Shown piece after piece: positions 1 through 12,461 of a DNA stretch of 64,000 nucleotides. The first letter of the stretch is position 1. Each line of letters opens with the position of its first letter. The stretch spans positions 40,517,404-40,581,403 of the forward strand of contig CM032122.1 in assembly GCA_018894105.1 (NCBI GenBank). The letters are read 5' to 3'. This DNA is from Jacaranda mimosifolia (lineage: Eukaryota; Streptophyta; Magnoliopsida; Lamiales; Bignoniaceae). Under the pieces are notes generated by a model. It was not told the origin of the DNA. It made no database searches and was given only the letters and a program-made list of their open reading frames with translations. The translations under genes and the position numbers were made by a program.

Positions 1-61
1 GTTAACTTTTTGCTTCCTATTTATACATTGCCAACCTTCCATGCTTTTGTTCATTGAGGCA

Positions 62-3000
62 ATGGCTAATGCTCTCCGGTGTTTTTGGGGGCTGTCTCTC
101 TCACTCTCACTTTATTTGATTCACTCAATAACATCTTCTCATGTAATTTCATTGCATTGCCTTTAGTGCTTCAACTGTTTTGGTCTCCTCAAGTAATGAT
201 CAATCTTATCTCATTTTGTCTTGGTTTCATGTTTCTAACAGGTTTACATTGTCTACCTAGGGTACATTCATAAACACGAACCTTCCCTTACGTCCGAATA
301 TCACCTTCAGCTCCTTACTAATGTATTTGAAAGGTCTCTCATAAAGCTCACATTTCTCTTGACAGTTAACATTTTATGGCCAAACCATGCATAGAGATTT
401 ACACTTTCTTCTCAAACTTGTTTTCATTGTTCAGCAAAGAAGAAGCAAAGGAAGCCATGCTCTATAGCTACAAGCATGTGTTCTCAGGATTTGCTGCGAC
501 TCTTAATGCAAGCCAAGCTGCAATCCTAGCAAGTAACAGGCGCAACTTCTTGTTTTTTGTTTATCAGCGCAAAATGCTTCTTACAGAATATGAGTACTAC
601 TTATAATCTTATGTGTGTTTTCCTAAATCTAAACACAGAGACAAATGGAGTGATATCAGTGTTCGAGAGCCAGACACTCCAGTTGCACACCACAAGAAGC
701 TGGGATTTTATGGGCCTTACCCTGGATTACAGCCAAGGAATTCCATTACAGCTAGCTCATGGTGATGACATAATTGTTGGGGTCTTTGACTCAGGTGTTC
801 GTTCGGACAAAAAATATATATATTTCTCCTTTCATGTGAACACATTCTTGTTTCCATACATGATCAACAGATAATAAAACAGTAGATGAAGATCCAAAAA
901 TAGAAAAATCTATTAATTAGTTATTATCTTGCTATTCAAAGTATTACCATAAAACAATATATATTCACATATGCATGGACTAGTAAATTTCAGATTTCAA
1001 GAATCATAAGTTATACAAGAGAAGTCATATATTTCAACAAATTAAATACCTCTTATCTTGCGCGCTTAACAATATATCATTATGAAAAAGTTTAATTAAT
1101 TTCCTCTTGCATGCGGATGGAAAGGTATCTGGCCAGAATCTGCTAGTTTCATGGAGGAGGCCGGCATGGGGCCTGTACCAAGGTATTGGAAGGGACAATG
1201 TATCTCCGGGAAGGAGTTTGATCCCAAAAAAGCTTGTAACAGGAAGCTGATTGGAGCGAAATATTACCTCACGGGCTTCGAGAGACGATATGGGAAGGTT
1301 AATACAACCAAGAACCCAGAATACAAATCCCCTCGAGACTTTCTCAGTCACGGAACTCACACAGCTTCCACAGCAGTAGGATCAAGAGCCAAAAATGCAG
1401 GTTTATTTGGCTTTGCACGAGGAACTGCCCGAGGAGGAGCCCCCAGGTCTAGACTTGCAGTTTACAAAGTATGCTGGAGTAGAGATTTCGAAGGAACTTG
1501 CACCGAGGAAGACGTATTGGCGGCTTTTGATGAGGCTTTGCATGACGGGGTGCACGTTATATCGGCTTCTTTAGGCAAAGCGCCGCCGTTGAGGGCATTT
1601 CTTGCATCCAGTTCTGATATTGGCTCCTTTCACGCCATGCAACTAGGTGTGAGTGTGATATTTTCAGCAGGTAATGCTGGCCCTGATCCATCCCTTGTAG
1701 CAAATGTGAATCCCTGGAGCATTTGTGTGGCTGCTTCCACCTTGGATCGAAGTTTTCCCACCAAGATTTTATCAGAAGACGGCAGCTTTTTCGTGGTAAT
1801 TTGCAGTCTGCAGTTATAGAACTTGCTTTAATTTTGCGGAAAAAGAATTCATCTCCAAAAAATAACTCATGACATATATCTGGTCTTCCGTATCTGCAGG
1901 GCGAAGGTTTGATAAGCAAGCATATAAGCGGAACCCTGGAAAATGCAAGAAATTATTTCAACGGCGGGTGGGTGTTTTAGTTCTCTCTCTCACCAAAAAA
2001 AAAGAAAAAAAAAAGAAACAAAAAAAAAAAAGGATTAATGAACATATGCTGCTTAGATGTTTCTTTAATTTTACAAGGCTTTATCTCTGACCCAGGATCT
2101 GTAAAACGAGGAATTGGATGAATATTTCGGCCGCGGGCAAGGTACTCCTTTGTTTTTCCACTGATGGACCAGTCAGCAGTGAATCTGCAGAATTTGCAGC
2201 AAGTAGAGCCAATGCAGCCGCGCTTATCTTCGTGGAGCCATTAACCAGGCCCGTCGCTGCTGTTAGCATAATCCCAGTCATACGTATAGACACCATTCAA
2301 GGGACAAAATTGTATCTGTTACCCAAGTGAGTGGCTGACTTAGGTGTATGCATATTCATTATCATCATTTTTCCATGTTTAATTTGAAATCAAGACTTTA
2401 ATTCTTTTAGCCTCAAAACTGGTAGAAGATGAAATTTGAAAACTTTTCACTTATTTTGTGACTTGATTTACATGCAAAAATGAAGCTGCACCAAAGTACA
2501 GATCTTGCCAACTGAAACAGCTTTCAAAAGGTCACCGGCACCAGTGGTTTCAGATTTTTCTTCGAGGGGGCCAAGCTCGATTTCCCCGGATTTTCTCAAG
2601 GTACCATGCCTGTGAATATCAAGAAACAATACATAATAATATTCTTGAGGTTTTGCTTGGAAAAAGTAGTAAGTTTCCCCCCCCCCCCCCCCATAATTTA
2701 CTGGAACAGCCAGATATTAGTGCACCTGGAATCAACATATTGGCAGCTTGGCCAACAAATATTCCTCCATCGGTGTTTCCAGGCGATGAACGATCAGTGG
2801 ATTGGAATTTCAATTCAGGGACATCCATGTCTTGCCCTCATGTTTCTGGTGTTGTTGCCCTCCTCAAATCTGCATATCCATACTGGTCCCCTGCTGCGAT
2901 TAGATCTGCCCTCATGACTACTGGTAAGTTCTTTGCTTTCAGCTTAATTTCAATTGTTTTGAATTTGGAAGTGGTGCTTCTATTATTAATTGGGACCAAG

Positions 3001-4103
3001 CACATTGCTGCATGTAAAAGCTCATATTTTTTTATAGAGAATCTCCTAATTGTTCAGAACAAGTAGCAAGATATTTTTTAATTTGAAATATCTATGCAGA
3101 TGTAGGATGCCTATTCAAAAGTTTTGACAACTTAATTATAGGTGATGGAATGTATTTGGGAAGTTTATTGATAATGTAGACCTTTTATCATCAGTTTGCA
3201 CCTATTTTAATCTTGTATTCATCAATTTGAAAATTTTGTAATGCTATTTTGAAATAAAAACTAAAATAGTACATTTGTTAGCCCCTCATCGCTCATGCGG
3301 CTCTAAAATCAAGTAAAAAAAAAAAAGGTAAAAGTTGTGAGCAATGCTCACCCAACTTTTGAAGTTATACTTTAATACTCTCAATTTTTACTACGATTTT
3401 TTATTTTTGGAGAAACAAATACTTTTAAGATGTGAAAGATTTGCATCAAGATTCAAGAAATAATATTTTGACTCCCATTACTGGCTTTTGGTTGACAGCT
3501 TATAACACAGACATAAATGGTGATGGCATATTAGTAGAAGCAACTGCAAAGTCCTCTGATCCTTTTGACATTGGTGCTGGGCACATAAATCCAGTCAAGG
3601 CATTTGATCCAGGGCTAATATACGACATGACCACTCGAGACTACATTCTTTTCCTCTGCAACAACGGTTATTCTGAAGAACAAATACGAGCCATGGTTAT
3701 CTGCCCACCAACTACATCAACGAGATGTCCTAATAAACTTGAGTCAGCTGATTGGAACATAAATTATCCATCAATAACAGTATCCAACCTTAACTGTGCT
3801 ACGATAATCAAAAGGACTGTTCGCAATGTTGGATATTTCAAGACGGCTCTATACTTTGTTAGTACTATAAATCCTAATGGAGTTGAGGTTGTCGTTTGGC
3901 CTAAAATCTTAATTTTTTCACCTTTTAAGGAAGAAGCAACATACTTTGTGACTCTGAAGCCACTTAAAATATCTGGAGGTAGATATGAATTTGGTTCTAT
4001 TACTTGGTCCGATGGCTTCCATCAGGTCAGGAGCCCTTTGGTTGTTCGAGTCAACACTAACGGAGTTGCAGGTGCTAATGAAATTGAAGCGGCTTCTAGC
4101 TAG
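62..4103 (+). CDS. SBT3.18: Subtilisin-like serine protease, SBT3.18-like (10 exons, 776 aa)
   Basis: Secreted plant subtilase (family S8), acting in the apoplast or cell wall; natural substrate unknown. Coding exons: 62-142, 242-333, 435-532, 639-794, 1125-1795, 1900-1967, 2096-2326, 2486-2600, 2710-2923, 3499-4103; all junctions keep frame. Order: signal peptide (about 1-25), inhibitor-I9 prodomain (about 28-107, ending before TTRSWDFMGL), catalytic domain with Asp141 (VGVFDSG), His218 (HGTHTAST), oxyanion Asn326 (SAGNAGP) and Ser543 (GTSMSCPH), an inserted PA region (about 370-470), and a C-terminal fibronectin-III-like domain. The C-terminal stretch (IKRTVRNVG, FKEEATYFVTLKP, DGFHQVRSPLVV) resembles Arabidopsis SBT3.18 (At4g26330) more than other SBT3 members, judged from memory. 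All catalytic residues are intact, so it is probably functional. AATAAA at 4195-4200 is a plausible poly(A) signal. The least certain junction is 2326/2486. Intron 8 holds a 16-base poly-C run. Confidence 0.9.
2677..2692 (+). repeat. Poly-C tract, 16 bases, subtilase intron 8
   Basis: An uninterrupted run of 16 C just before the exon 9 acceptor (exon starts 2710), where a T-rich tract would be usual. Confidence 0.9.
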
Positions 4104-5276
4104 CTAGCACCATGGCATATTATTTTTGTCTGTTGTTGTATGCTAATGCAACAGACTTGTTTGTTTGAAATTGATGTGATGAATACGAGTTGAGAATAAA
4201 TGTGATTCAACCTCAATGTAAAGAAAAAAAAAAAAAAAGTACTTCCTTTTTTTATATCATTATAAATGATTTTAATCGATATGAGACTAGAATTCCGTGC
4301 AACTTAATTTTGTTAGCCAAAAATTGCAGAATAAGCGTATGCGTGTGCGTCTTTTTATATTGGTTATATTTGCACTTCAAAGTTCGAATCTTTTATTTTA
4401 ATATATGTTTTATTACTATTTTATTTTATATACGTACCAAGTAAATTAAATATTTTTTAAAAAAAGTAATTAATTATAAATCAAATACACTTAATATAAA
4501 TACATAAAATTAAAATAAGAGATGAATCATGATCTATTATGATAAAAAATATGATCCGTCGCTATCGTCTATGTGGCAATTGTATAATGCCTTCTAATCA
4601 TCACATATATGTTGCACGTAATAACCCACGTAACAATCCCTCTATAAATACACCAACCACAACCACATAAAGGTACATATTTAATACTTAAAATCCATTA
4701 GGGAACGACTTTGACCATTTTTATATAGGATGGTATAAATTTATATCTACGTAAATATGTTTAAAGAATGCATTGGAAGACCATTAAATTTGATTAATCA
4801 ATATTTCTTGATTTGTTAGAAAATCAATAAATACACAATTCACGATGAACAATCAATAAAATTATTTTGAATAAATAAAATATAAAATTTCTCAAAATTG
4901 CCAGAAATAACAGTCATGAAACACATTTTCTATGCATAATAATATATATTCATATGCGTGCAAATAAGTTTAATGTTATACTAAAAAGTCACCTTTAATG
5001 CTGAAACTACACAATCTTACTATATAGATCATAATGAATCAGATCAAACCAAATGTCAAAAAATGGTCAAAAATGATAATTTTGTACTTAATTAAATTTT
5101 TTATTTGGTCTTGATGCATATCAAGCTTTTGACTTTGATATTTTTGAATTGATTTGTCTCACTATCAAGATATAATTGCAAAAAAATTGGCACATCTATA
5201 AGGCCATATTATGACCATTATATGGAAATAATTATTCTTAAGCACCAAGCAAAACAAAGTTAGGTCTTCTTCCAAG
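4104..5276. other. AT-rich intergenic spacer
   Basis: The first 100 bases are the 3' UTR of the subtilase gene. The rest is AT-rich with short A and T runs. I see no coding exon, RNA gene or clear repeat in it. Confidence 0.6.
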
Positions 5277-5934
5277 CAGTGTTTTGAAAATCGGACTGGT
5301 GACCGGTGGCTAGTCCGGTTCGGTTGATGCCTGAAAACCGGTGTATGTGGAACCGGTTTTTGACCGGTTCGCTCTTTTTTTTTTTGTTTTGAAAATTTAA
5401 AAAGTAAAAAAGAAATGTGAAATTATGAATTGAAGATGATAATTAAAGATTTTGAACATGTAATTTTTTAAAATATGAATTTATTTTCTTGATATTTAAT
5501 AAAGTGATAGTTATATGTGAATGCTTATGTTTAATTTGTTATTTTGCTTTGTTTAATCTCTCTTAGATTATGTTGAATATTTAGCGTAGAATAATTTATT
5601 TGTACTTGGAGTTGAAGCATGAAACAAATGATTACTTATATTAATGTGAAATATTTTTATTTATTTATTTATAGTTGACTAATTGTGAAATAGTATTATT
5701 TTCTAAAAAATATACTTAGAAATAAGTAAGTTGAATTTTTTTCAAATAATATTCTTTCTATATCAATTGAAAATTTTATTTTTTTTAATATTAAAATATT
5801 ATATATTTTTATAAAATTAATTATAATTATTACGTTATTATGATGTTATACCGGTTGGATCACCGGTTGAACAGGTTGAATCAGTAACCAGTAAGGTCAC
5901 CGGTTCTTTGTCCGGTCCGGATTTGAAAACATTG
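5277..5934. mobile_element. Non-autonomous hAT-like element (MITE), 658 bp
   Basis: The left end reads CAGTGTTTTGAAAATCGGAC and the right end, reverse-complemented, reads CAATGTTTTCAAATCCGGAC, an imperfect terminal inverted repeat of over 20 bases. Both subterminal regions are rich in ACCGGT-type palindromic motifs, and the core is AT-rich without an ORF. Flanks are CTTCCAAG (5269-5276) and CTTCCAAA (5935-5942), an 8 bp target duplication with one mismatch. An 8 bp duplication and a CA...TG end fit the hAT superfamily; no transposase is present, so it would have moved in trans. Confidence 0.75.
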
Positions 5935-5942
5935 CTTCCAAA

Positions 5943-6781
5943 GACAGAGTCCATTCCATCGATTTTCTTCTTTTATTTAATATCGTAGAATTATATTAAT
6001 TATACATTATTTAATAGCATAGAATTATATTAATTAAATGTTATTTAATAGCACAGAATTATACTTATTAAACTTTTAATATATAGGGGTAGTTTTCTAC
6101 CATCAAAAAGTGAAAAAGAATTAAACAAATTGCATTAATGGATTTTTCCTGTATTTTTTTATTTGTCTCAATTAATTATGGTAAATGAATAAAAAGATAT
6201 TTTTCGGAGGTTTTCTTTTTCTTTTTTCCCCTTTCTCTTAGGAGCTAAGAGATGAGAAGAAGGTAGAATTATCAAGTCAGGTAAACCCAAGTTCCTTCGT
6301 GGAAAAATACTCCGATAAGGACATTTCTGTCCTTTTGTAGTTTTGCAACGAAAAATCTTCCCCCACTCGCGGCAACAGACAACACCATCAAACGCGTCAC
6401 AGCTTACGCAATTCAGCCAATAAGCGGCGGCCACGTTGTAAATCCAACCAATGATAATATCCAAATCAGAAAATAGCATCACAGGCGGGTGAGTCAATCA
6501 GCGGGTGGGGAGATCTGCAAATGGGAGAAAATAGAGGGACCAAAAAGAAAAAAAGAGGTGGTGTCATTTGAATCACCAATTTAAGATGAATCAAAACCCT
6601 CGTCACAGTCCCTCTTTCTCTCTCTTCCCCAAAACCCAAACCCTTAAAGCTTTTTATAGCTTCGCTCGCTCCCCTGTGGCGGCTGACACTCCTCTTCCCC
6701 TTTCTCTACCCCCTTACGTCCCGGCCTAGGGTACCGTTCCCTCTCTGCAAATCGAGAGATCCGTCGGTCTATTTAAGGGTC
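5943..6781 (+). promoter_or_regulatory. Upstream region and 5' UTR of the ECT2-type gene
   Basis: The first half (to about 6240) is AT-rich. From about 6300 the sequence becomes less AT-biased, and from about 6600 it is rich in C and T (TCTCTCTCTC runs), as in plant 5' UTRs of strongly expressed genes. The ATG follows at 6782. No clear TATA box was assigned. An opposite-strand open frame at 6168-6497 looks accidental. Confidence 0.45.
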
Positions 6782-9700
6782 ATGGCGGCCGTTGCTCCTC
6801 CGGCAGATCGTATCCTTTCTTACTTTTTTCATGTGGTGAATTTTGGAATCATTTATCACGTTCGTGTTTTTGCTGATTTTTTGATTGATGTATGATTTGA
6901 CTTTTAGTTTGTTGTGTATGTGGACTGATGTGTATTTGAGTTCTTGTTTGTTTGGTTTAAGCTTTTGTAGATCTGAGCTTTTCGAGTCTGATGCTGTTGT
7001 GTGTGGGGTTGGTTTGTTGATTGGTCTGTGATATCTTGTTCTTAAGCTTGAGAATTTTCCTAGATTTATGTGGTTTGGAACCCTGGGAAGATTTGGTTTT
7101 GCCTTTTTCTTGCTAATTTAGCTGCTGTGGAGAATTAATTTGGTTTTCTCTTCTGTTATTGCTAGTAAATATTTTTGGGTCTGCAAGACTCCGGATTTAC
7201 TTTTTAATCTGTTTGAATATGTAGCCATTCCTGTGGTAGTTTGTAGGTTCATGCTTGTGGGGTCCTCTTCTTTAACTGTTGCTATTTTACACTTAATGTA
7301 GAACTTGACATAATTTTTGTAGTTTTGCTTTCCATTGTGATTTTGGAGAGGTAAATTAGGCTTGGAGGTGATCTTAGTTAGGATTGTTTTTTATTTTTGA
7401 AAACAACTGGTGGGGAATACTTCCTGCTTTAATGGATTGTGCATTATGTTGTGAATTATTTGTTTGTTCTGATGGGGACATAATAGTTTTGGTGTATTGA
7501 ATCAGTTCCTGGGGGAATATGGATTCCTTTACTCTTCTCTGCTATAGAGACTGCAGAGTTATTGCAGACGTTATCTTTAGACTCACAGGCAAAGACTATT
7601 GAAATCCCAGATGTAACCAAAAAGGTGTTTATTATATGTTTATTTGGGAATTATATATATATATATTATATTTGCATGCATTTTGTTGGACTTCTATGGC
7701 ATGCTTTATTTACTGTTATTGAACTCTGATGTATCCTGTAGCCTGCGAATGATTCCAATAATGTGGCTCATGGGATTCAGTCAGATCGATCTGTCACGCC
7801 TATATTACCTGATTTTATGGATCCAACAATGTGCTACCTTCCGAATGGATATCCTTCTGCATACTATTTTAATGGTAAGCTGTTTATTGATGTTTTGAGA
7901 ATGGACTGGCACCTCTTAATTTCACTTTTCTATGTCTTGCTTCACAATATAACTTTAACCACTTTCACACTTGCGTCCGTATTGTTTATGTTCTTTCTGA
8001 CCTAACATGTCTCTCTGCATATAGGCTATGATGGGAGTGCTAATGAATGGGAGGACTACACCAGATATGTTAATCAGGATGGAGTAGAGGTGACTCCAGT
8101 AAGTTGTCCTGAATTCTGATCCGTATTTCTTGCACAAGTTAAGATAAAGCCATGAGATTAGTCATGCCTACATTCTGATGTGGTCCTGTTGCCTTTATTG
8201 GGATATTGCAGGGAGTTTATGGGGACAATGGATCCCTTGTATATCATCACGGTTATGGTTATGCACCTTATGGTCCGTATTCACCTGCTGCTTCCCCTGT
8301 TCCAACCGTGGGACATGATGGTCAGCTATATGGAGCTCAGCACTATCAGTACCCCACTCCGTATTTCCAGTCATTGACACCAACAAGTGGTCCATACCCC
8401 ACTCCAGCTGCTCCTGCAAAAGGTGAGATAGTCATCTCTGCAGCTGCTGACCAAGCGCCTTTGTCGGTAGATTCTACTAATTCAAAATCTAATGGCATTG
8501 CCAATGGTGGGGGTGCAAAGGGAAACAATGTTACAGCACCAGCGAGAGCAACATACCAAAATTCATCTTTTAATGTGAATGGATCCTATGGAAGGGGTGC
8601 TTTGCCTGGAGGAATTCCTGCTTCTGGTTATCAGGACCCAAGATTTGGGTTTGATGGTTTACATTCGCCCATTCCATGGTTAGAGAGCCCATACTTCTCA
8701 GATGGACAGCCAAGGCCTGTGACCAGTTCTTCAATGACTTCGTCAGTTGCAAATGGAAGTAGTGTTCCTTCATCTAGGAATCAGAACTTCCGACCTCATT
8801 TAATGGTATGTCTAAGATATATACGACATCTCTTTGTGACATTTGTGTTATTTTGCTGGAAGATTTTGCATCTTGGAGAATAGTGTGCATATAGCAAAAT
8901 GGATTGTCGTGCATGCTTTCATGTAAAAATCTAACATGACAGTGTTTTCTAATAAATACTTGAGCTAATCCTTGTGATACAATCTTTTATGCTATTGAAC
9001 TAGTAGTTGAGATGCCTCATTGGGATTATATTATGTTCCATCCTCAGGGTTTGCACCATCCTAGGCCAATTTCTGGAATGAACACAACTAATGGGTACAT
9101 CAATAGAATGTACCCAAACAAATTATATGGCCAGTATGGAAATGCTTACAGATCTGGTCTTGGATATGGATCTAATGGATATGACACACGAGCCAATCGT
9201 GGCTGGATGGCAGTTGATAGCAAGTACAAGCCTAGGGGAAGAGGAAATGGTTTCTACAATTATGGCAACGAGAGCATGGACGGCTTGAATGAACTGAACA
9301 GGGGACCAAGAGCCAAAAGCACCAAGAATCAGAAGGGCTTTACGCCAGTGGCTCTGGCAGTAAAAGGGCAAAACATCCCCTTGACTGGAGTAACTGATAA
9401 TGAGGAGAAAAAGTCAAGTCTGACCCCTGATCGAGAACAATACAATCGACCAGATTTTCCTGAAACTTATGCTGATGGCAAGTTTTTTATTATTAAGTCG
9501 TACAGCGAGGATGATGTCCACAAGAGTATCAAGTACAATGTCTGGGCTAGCACTCCTAATGGTAACAAAAAGTTGGATGCTGCTTACCTGGATGCTCAAC
9601 AGAAATCTGGAGGCCCAGTTTTTCTCTTCTTCTCAGTAAGTATCTGGGTTTAGTGGCGATGACTTGCTTAGATTGGTGATAATTTACTTTATTTATGCTT

Positions 9701-10549
9701 AGCTGATTCTATATATGCTTTAGGTTAATACAAGTGGTCAATTTGTTGGTGTCGCGGAGATGACTGGCCCTGTTGATTTTAACAAGAATGTTGAGTACTG
9801 GCAGCAGGACAAGTGGATTGGTTGTTTCCCTGTGAAGTGGCACATTGTGAAGGATGTACCCAATAGTTTGTTGAAGCACATTACCCTCGAAAATAATGAG
9901 AACAAGCCTGTTACGAATAGTAGGGACACCCAAGAGGTATTCTTGTTGGTTATGCATTACGTTGATGATTATATTTGTTGCAGTTGGTTTAGTCTTGTAT
10001 TCAGAGAGGAGGTTTGAAATTATATATAATAAATTGCTTTTTTACAGGTTAAACTTGAGCAAGGGCTTCAGTTGCTCAAAATTTTTAAAGATCATACAAG
10101 TAAACAGTGCATATTGGATGACTTTGATTTCTATGAGGATCGCCAGAAGAGAATTCAAGAGAAGAAGGCCAAGCAGCAGCAGTTCCAGAAACAGGTAGCT
10201 TAATATTGTCATTTGGAATGGTGTCACTGTTCTTCCTGGCGTCAATTTTTTCTGATAAAGTTGGCTTTCGGGCCTCTGTTTCTAGGCTCAAATATGGGAA
10301 GGCAAACCCGCTGATGAGAAGAATAAGGAAAGTAAGGATACCTCAAATGGTGATCTTAAGCCTCAAAAATCATTGGAACCAGCATCAGATTTGAACAAGG
10401 AAGCTACATGTGCTGTTCAGACTAATGAGGATAGCACGATTGCGGACAACAGTGCTCTTCCAAAATCGGGAGATATTCTCAAGACTGTAAAGCCTGCTGC
10501 TGTTGCAGAGAAGAAGCTTGTAGCTAATGGTGTTGCAAATGGCTGCTAG
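6782..10549 (+). CDS. ECT2: YTH-domain m6A reader, ECT2-type (9 exons, 702 aa)
   Basis: Cytoplasmic reader of N6-methyladenosine in mRNA, of the EVOLUTIONARILY CONSERVED C-TERMINAL REGION family, which controls mRNA fate during organ growth. Coding exons: 6782-6809, 7557-7624, 7742-7874, 8025-8098, 8212-8805, 9048-9635, 9724-9936, 10048-10194, 10286-10549. The N-terminal 440 or so residues are a disordered Tyr/Gly/Asn/Pro-rich region with [13 protein letters not shown] repeats, the segment linked to phase separation in ECT2. The YTH domain (about 442-600) carries SIKYNVWAS and [10 protein letters not shown], giving cage tryptophans W465, W521 and W526, so m6A binding should be intact. A basic/Gln helix ([12 protein letters not shown]) follows. 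The start MAAVAPPAD and end VANGVANGC match ECT2 closely; ECT4 is the nearest alternative. It sits upstream of TBP in the same orientation, as in Arabidopsis. Confidence 0.95.
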
Positions 10550-11580
10550 CTTCAGCCATGCTGAAGGGCGGTCTGTGCACAAATAGTTGAAAGATGGGGG
10601 AATCTTGGTGCTTGATTCAGTTTATAAAGCGTTGGCTGCCTTATTCAGGGGATATGGAATCTGGAGTGGAAGAACTCTGGGAAGAGTAGCTTGTAGCCCC
10701 ATTTTACTCATAATGGGTATTATTAGTTTCTAACAGGTTTTCTTGTCCTTAGGGGGTTTGGGTTTTAGGGGTTGTATTTCTCACTTCTTTTTTGTTTATT
10801 TTCAATATCTTTATATTGTGGGTTTTCTTCATGGTCAGTTTTATTTTGTTTTTTTCTTTTTCATTTGTGGGAGTATTATCCGACCTTGTAAAGCTAGCCC
10901 TACTTTTGTATCGGAAAAGAGAGCTAGAAGCAAGGTGGGAAAGCGTTGGAATATAGTTTATTAAGAGGTCTTCAATAGTAGTTACTTTTATGAATGGCTT
11001 AGTAGTTTGGCTATTTTATATGTTGGTGGAATGGCGGATTTGAGATTTAGCTATTTTTAGGTTGGAAATGGCCTGTAGACAAATAGGGATCTGTGTTATA
11101 GTTGACAATCAATCCAGTGTTCGGGCAACCAAGTCCCCTCACAGGCCACCCGCGACAGCCCTTGGGTAAGGGTTTGGCTCTTCGAACATTTGGTGCCCTG
11201 GAGTCGCTGTAAATCTTGTTCCTATTTAACAAATTCGAGAAGCCCTTCATGGAATCGACTCAAAGTAATTGATAAGTCATCAAAATAGCGCTGGGAATCA
11301 TAAACGTGGGTTACGGTCTAATTAGTGAAATAGAAGTTGGAATATAGATTCAAAATAAAATATTTGAGCTGGGTTAGTTAAACAATAACCTCTAGCCCCT
11401 AAATCCTAATCAATAAGTTAATGATATCCATGTGCTTTTCAGTTTGGAGTGTATATATAAGTTAAAAAACGTAAAAATGAAGTAATATACAAAACTAGAC
11501 AGTCTAAACTATAAATGAGCTTTTTTTTTTTTTTTTTTTTTTTTCCCCCCCTTTCATATCAAACGAAAATACAATGACAC
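10550..11580 (+). other. ECT2 3' UTR and spacer before TBP
   Basis: About 10550 to 11000 is T-rich and is probably the ECT2 3' UTR. About 11080-11270 is a less AT-rich patch that I cannot identify (see findings). A run of 25 T followed by 7 C lies at about 11522-11553. No coding exon was supported. Confidence 0.5.
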
Positions 11581-11737
11581 GGAATAAATAGGCAGTGGTC
11601 GTAAACTTGGGCCGGGCCAGTGGGCCAACATTCCGTGGGAAATGAGAAGTTGCTTCGGGAACAGTACAAAAGGGTCCAGGACAGGAGCCTAATTAATCTC
11701 TCTCTCTCTCTATCAGTCGCAGTGAGTCTCCACCAAA

Positions 11738-11775
<38 letters not shown>

Positions 11776-11963
11776 GTTCATTTGTTCTCTCTCTCTCTCT
11801 ATAATAAATCCCCTCATCCGTCCGTCTTCCATAACATATATATACAAGGAGAGACATACAAATCTCTGATCTTTTCTTTTACCTCTCTTCTTTTCTCCTT
11901 TCTTAAACACACTCGAATAGCCCGATTATAAACCCTAGATCCTTCCAATTCACACATATAAAG
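11581..11963 (+). promoter_or_regulatory. TBP promoter and 5' UTR exon with site II and telo-box motifs
   Basis: Three GGGCC cores cluster at 11608-11626 (TTGGGCC, CGGGCC, TGGGCC), the site II type bound by TCP factors. AAACCCTA at 11930-11937 is a telo-box. The pair is typical of plant growth and translation genes. CT runs (about 11698-11711 and 11787-11802) and an (AC)15 tract (11741-11770) lie between them. The 5' UTR exon probably ends at 11963 (AAG/GTCGCA), followed by a leader intron 11964-12448. Confidence 0.55.
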
Positions 11964-12448
11964 GTCGCATCTCTATATTCTCTCTTTAATTCTTACCTCG
12001 ATTCCATTCGACTTCATTTTTCTATGTTCAAAACTCCAATCTTTCTTGGCTTTTTAGCTCTATTTCTTTATGTTCCAGCTTTTAAATTTTTTGGAGAGGG
12101 TTGGGGAGTCGTGGTCTTCTAAATGCCTTATCAAGATTAGCGATGAGCTCTTTTAAAAGTTTCAATTTTGGCCATTCTACCATAACATTTGTTCTTGGGG
12201 TTGAAGGGGCCAATTTGATTTCTTTCTTGGATTCTTTTTTCTCTTATGTTGGTTGAAAGTTAAATGGAGGTTTAAGACGGCAGGGAAAGAAATCAAGGAT
12301 GTGTATTTGATTAAGTTGAAATAAGAGTATTATTATTTTTCCTATATTTAAGTCATTCTTGTAATGGTATTGACTTGGTTTGTTTTCATCATTTATCTAT
12401 AGGGATTTTGGGCGGGTGGTAAATTTTGCTCAAAATTCAAAACAACAG
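11964..12448 (+). other. Probable leader intron in the TBP 5' UTR
   Basis: A GT donor at 11964 (ATAAAG/GTCGCA) and an AG acceptor at 12447-12448 (AACAACAG/GTGATT) flank a T-rich stretch without coding potential, 13 bases before the TBP ATG. Leader introns of this kind are common in constitutive plant genes and often raise expression. The call rests on splice signals only. Confidence 0.55.
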
Positions 12449-12461
12449 GTGATTTTATTTG

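Noticed and set aside
1034..1360. Minus-strand open frame overlapping subtilase exon 5
   Set aside because: Antisense shadow of a clearly conserved catalytic-domain exon.
9709..9957. Minus-strand open frames over the ECT2 YTH exon
   Set aside because: Shadows of the conserved YTH coding strand.
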